Assembly (NCBI GenBank): GCA_030145035.1
Contig: JAQYWL010000552.1
Location: 1-7,180 of the forward strand
DNA length: 7,180 nt
Direction: 5' to 3'
Origin: Desulfobacteria bacterium
Lineage (GTDB): Bacteria; Desulfobacterota; Desulfobacteria; Desulfobacterales; C00003060
In this document: one piece after another, positions 6,334-7,180 of the stretch
How the letters are laid out: each line of letters starts with the position of its first letter
Position numbering within the stretch: the stretch's first letter is position 1
Notes under the pieces: generated by a model
Told to the model about the DNA's origin: nothing
Database searches by the model: none
Seen by the model: the letters and a program-made list of their open reading frames with translations, nothing else
Made by a program: the position numbers and the translations under genes

Positions 6334-6350
6334 TCGAGAATAATTCTCGA
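6334..6350 (-). promoter_or_regulatory. PerR/Fur-type palindromic operator of katA
   Basis: TCGAGAAT-A-ATTCTCGA is a perfect 8-1-8 inverted repeat. Its core AAT-N-ATT and its spacing match the 7-1-7 sites known for PerR and other Fur-family regulators. It lies 17 bases upstream of the katA start codon and just downstream of a -10-like box, where bound repressor would block transcription. Which Fur-family member binds is not visible, and no regulator gene is in the window. Confidence 0.65.
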
Positions 6351-6352
6351 CT

Positions 6353-6358
6353 ATCATA
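6353..6358 (-). promoter_or_regulatory. Probable -10 box of the katA promoter
   Basis: On the minus strand TATGAT (one mismatch to TATAAT) is two bases upstream of the palindrome, so transcription would start within the operator. No convincing -35 hexamer is present at 16-18 bases; CTGACT is near but too close. An activated promoter or an alternative start is possible. Confidence 0.4.
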
Positions 6359-6373
6359 GATTGCACTAGCTAG

Positions 6374-6490
6374 TCAGTTTGTTGTATGAGATATAGTTGT
6401 ATGAGATATAAGGGTGTTTTTCATAAGGATGAAGACTGTTATGGTGATACCTACGCGCCGGTGCCACTTCCTGAGATCCGACTCTTTCAT
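6374..6490 (-). pseudogene. 5' remnant of a PepSY-associated transmembrane protein gene
   Basis: A 38-codon frame starts at ATG 6490 with GAGG (6498-6501) seven bases upstream, 39 bases after the lipoprotein stop. Residues 1-22 read MKESDLRKWHRRVGITITVF followed by IL. This resembles the start of PepSY-associated membrane proteins, in which a basic KWHR motif leads into the first transmembrane helix. From residue 23 the similarity ends (MKNTLISHTTISHTTN) and the frame stops at 6374-6376 after running through a tandem 15-bp repeat. The other two frames do not continue the membrane protein. PepSY-TM proteins normally have several helices, so this looks like a gene that lost most of its 3' part, leaving its head joined to the katA promoter. 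A genuine one-helix micropeptide encoded behind the lipoprotein is the alternative. The family call rests on a short match. Confidence 0.55.
6381..6410. repeat. Perfect tandem 15-bp direct repeat
   Basis: GTTGTATGAGATATA occurs twice back to back (6381-6395 and 6396-6410). It lies within the tail of the membrane-protein remnant, where it encodes a repeated five-residue unit (TISHT), and 31 bases from the katA operator. It could be a replication-slippage duplication at a deletion scar, or a pair of regulator sites upstream of katA. Confidence 0.8.
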
Positions 6491-6529
6491 GGCGATACCT
6501 CATTCTTGTCCCTGAGATTCACATTCCTA

Positions 6530-7039
6530 TTACCTGCGGTGATAGGGGGCCTTTCCGCCTGCGGCTTCATATTGAAATGTTAGCTGGTAATCCTTACCCT
6601 TAAAAGGCACCGCCACCTCTAAAGTAAATTTGGGGGTGCTCTTTATCCATTCACCTCGTGCAGTGAAGACCCCACGCTGTCTTGGCGTGGAGCCATATTT
6701 GCGACTATAATACCTGCGCTTATATTTCTCGCCAGGGTTCGTCCGAGCACGAAACGTTTCTTCCTGAACTCTTCCGTCAGGAAAAGTCACTTTTCCCTCT
6801 ATGTTGTCGAACTCAACTGGCTTGACCGGCCGCTCTGCGAAATCTTCAAAGACAAGAGCCATGTCCCCATCCGCATGATCAACAATCAAACGAAGATGAT
6901 AATCACCAATAACTTCTGTAAATGGATAGTAGTGAGAGTGGGGAAAAGGCTCATGTACCTCCCGTTCTGCTTGAGACGCACAGCCCACTGCAAAAAACAC
7001 GAGAAAAAAAGAGAGCAACATATTCATTTTTCTTTTCAT
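6530..7039 (-). CDS. Putative lipoprotein, 169 aa, function unknown
   Basis: The ATG at 7039 follows AGGAGG (7045-7050) by five bases. The N-terminus MKRKMNMLLSFFLVFFAVGC is a lipoprotein signal peptide: basic start, hydrophobic core and a lipobox-like A-V-G-C20. Ala at position +2 does not signal inner-membrane retention, so an outer-membrane or periplasm-facing anchor is likely in a Gram-negative cell. The mature part has a histidine-containing linker (H29, H34, H36 in VHEPFPHSHYYPF). Predicted beta strands follow, such as YHLRLIVDHADGDMALVFED (47-66), with GKVTFPDG (82-89) and FTLEVAVPFKGKDYQLTFQY (138-157). This looks like a small beta-sandwich; the histidines might bind metal, but that is speculation. 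I do not recognise a named family. The gene is followed closely by the PepSY-type remnant, and the two probably formed one transcription unit, which hints at a former envelope redox or metal-uptake role. Confidence 0.8.
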   Translation of the reverse strand: MKRKMNMLLSFFLVFFAVGCASQAEREVHEPFPHSHYYPFTEVIGDYHLRLIVDHADGDMALVFEDFAERPVKPVEFDNIEGKVTFPDGRVQEETFRARTNPGEKYKRRYYSRKYGSTPRQRGVFTARGEWIKSTPKFTLEVAVPFKGKDYQLTFQYEAAGGKAPYHRR

Positions 7040-7077
7040 AGCGACCTCCTACTCATTAATAGCTTAACCCCTTGCTA

Positions 7078-7106
7078 ATTCTCTCTTGACCTGGGTCCTT
7101 ATGCAA
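7078..7106 (-). promoter_or_regulatory. Possible sigma-70 promoter of the lipoprotein gene
   Basis: On the minus strand TTGCAT (7101-7106, four of six matches to TTGACA) is separated by 17 bases from GAGAAT (7078-7083, four of six to TATAAT). This is about 40 bases upstream of the lipoprotein start. The spacing is ideal but both hexamers are weak. Confidence 0.3.
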
Positions 7107-7122
7107 AAGAACTCGGATACAA

Positions 7123-7153
7123 AGTGCACTTGAGATGAACGTCTCAAGTCACT
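7123..7153. other. Hairpin-forming inverted repeat near window end
   Basis: ACTTGAGA (7128-7135) and TCTCAAGT (7142-7149) are perfect inverted repeats around a six-base loop. The stem extends by AGTG/CACT (7123-7126 with 7150-7153) across a single bulged C at 7127. On the minus strand it is followed by a short CTTTG, so it could be a weak terminator of a gene beyond the window, or an operator upstream of the lipoprotein. Confidence 0.4.
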
Positions 7154-7180
7154 TCAGCGGGAGCGGTAAGAGCGACCCAC

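Noticed and set aside
6441..6500. Near-repeat ATGGTGATACCT / ATGGCGATACCT 48 bases apart
   Set aside because: Both copies fall within the start and coding region of the membrane-protein remnant, and the flanking sequence does not align; chance similarity is enough.
6386..6583. Plus-strand 65-codon frame starting in the tandem repeat
   Set aside because: No Shine-Dalgarno precedes it. It is antisense to both the PepSY-type remnant and the 3' end of the lipoprotein gene, whose starts are well supported.
1..7180. CRISPR array, rRNA, tRNA or transposase gene
   Set aside because: I saw no regularly spaced repeats, no rRNA or tRNA signatures and no transposase or integrase motifs on either strand.

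Overview
The window suggests an anaerobic or microaerophilic bacterium of the Desulfobacterota (former Deltaproteobacteria) type. This is an inference from the kinds of proteins present: a nickel superoxide dismutase with a leader peptide, cysteine-rich rubredoxin-like and zinc-ribbon miniproteins, a ferritin-like diiron protein and a universal stress protein with a 'GRKGHFHFGSVAEKV' motif. No marker gene settles the taxonomy. Every credible gene lies on the minus strand, so the window is best read from its right end to its left end.

Right end (7180 to 6318): a small lipoprotein gene with an excellent ribosome binding site is followed 39 bases later by a 38-codon remnant. The first 22 codons of this remnant look like the start of a PepSY-associated transmembrane protein (KWHRR followed by a hydrophobic stretch). 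The remnant ends in a perfect tandem 15-bp repeat and runs into the catalase promoter region. There a perfect 8-1-8 palindrome of PerR/Fur type sits between a TATGAT -10-like box and the catalase ribosome binding site.

Middle (6317 to 3404): a complete clade-3-like haem catalase (katA), then an 81-residue protein with two rubredoxin-like Cys4 units in tandem. Next come a GC-rich non-coding block bounded by 9-bp inverted repeats, a universal stress protein that has lost its N-terminal third or more, and a nickel superoxide dismutase (sodN). The SodN Sec-type signal peptide would, on cleavage, directly expose the essential N-terminal His-Cys.

Left part (3313 to 1): a 73-residue unrecognised protein, a 61-residue zinc-ribbon protein, a full-length DUF255 thioredoxin-domain protein (YyaL/SPATA20 family) and the start of a ferritin-like diiron protein that runs off the window.

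Taken together this is a co-oriented oxidative-stress and metal-handling neighbourhood. Superoxide is removed outside the cytoplasm by NiSOD and peroxide inside it by catalase. Electron-transfer or metal-binding miniproteins (rubredoxin-like, zinc ribbon), a thioredoxin-fold protein and a ferritin-like protein may supply reducing power or manage iron. The gaps between most genes (about 60 to 190 bases) and the good individual ribosome binding sites suggest several transcription units rather than one operon. Two gene remnants and a repeat-bounded block show that the region has been rearranged.
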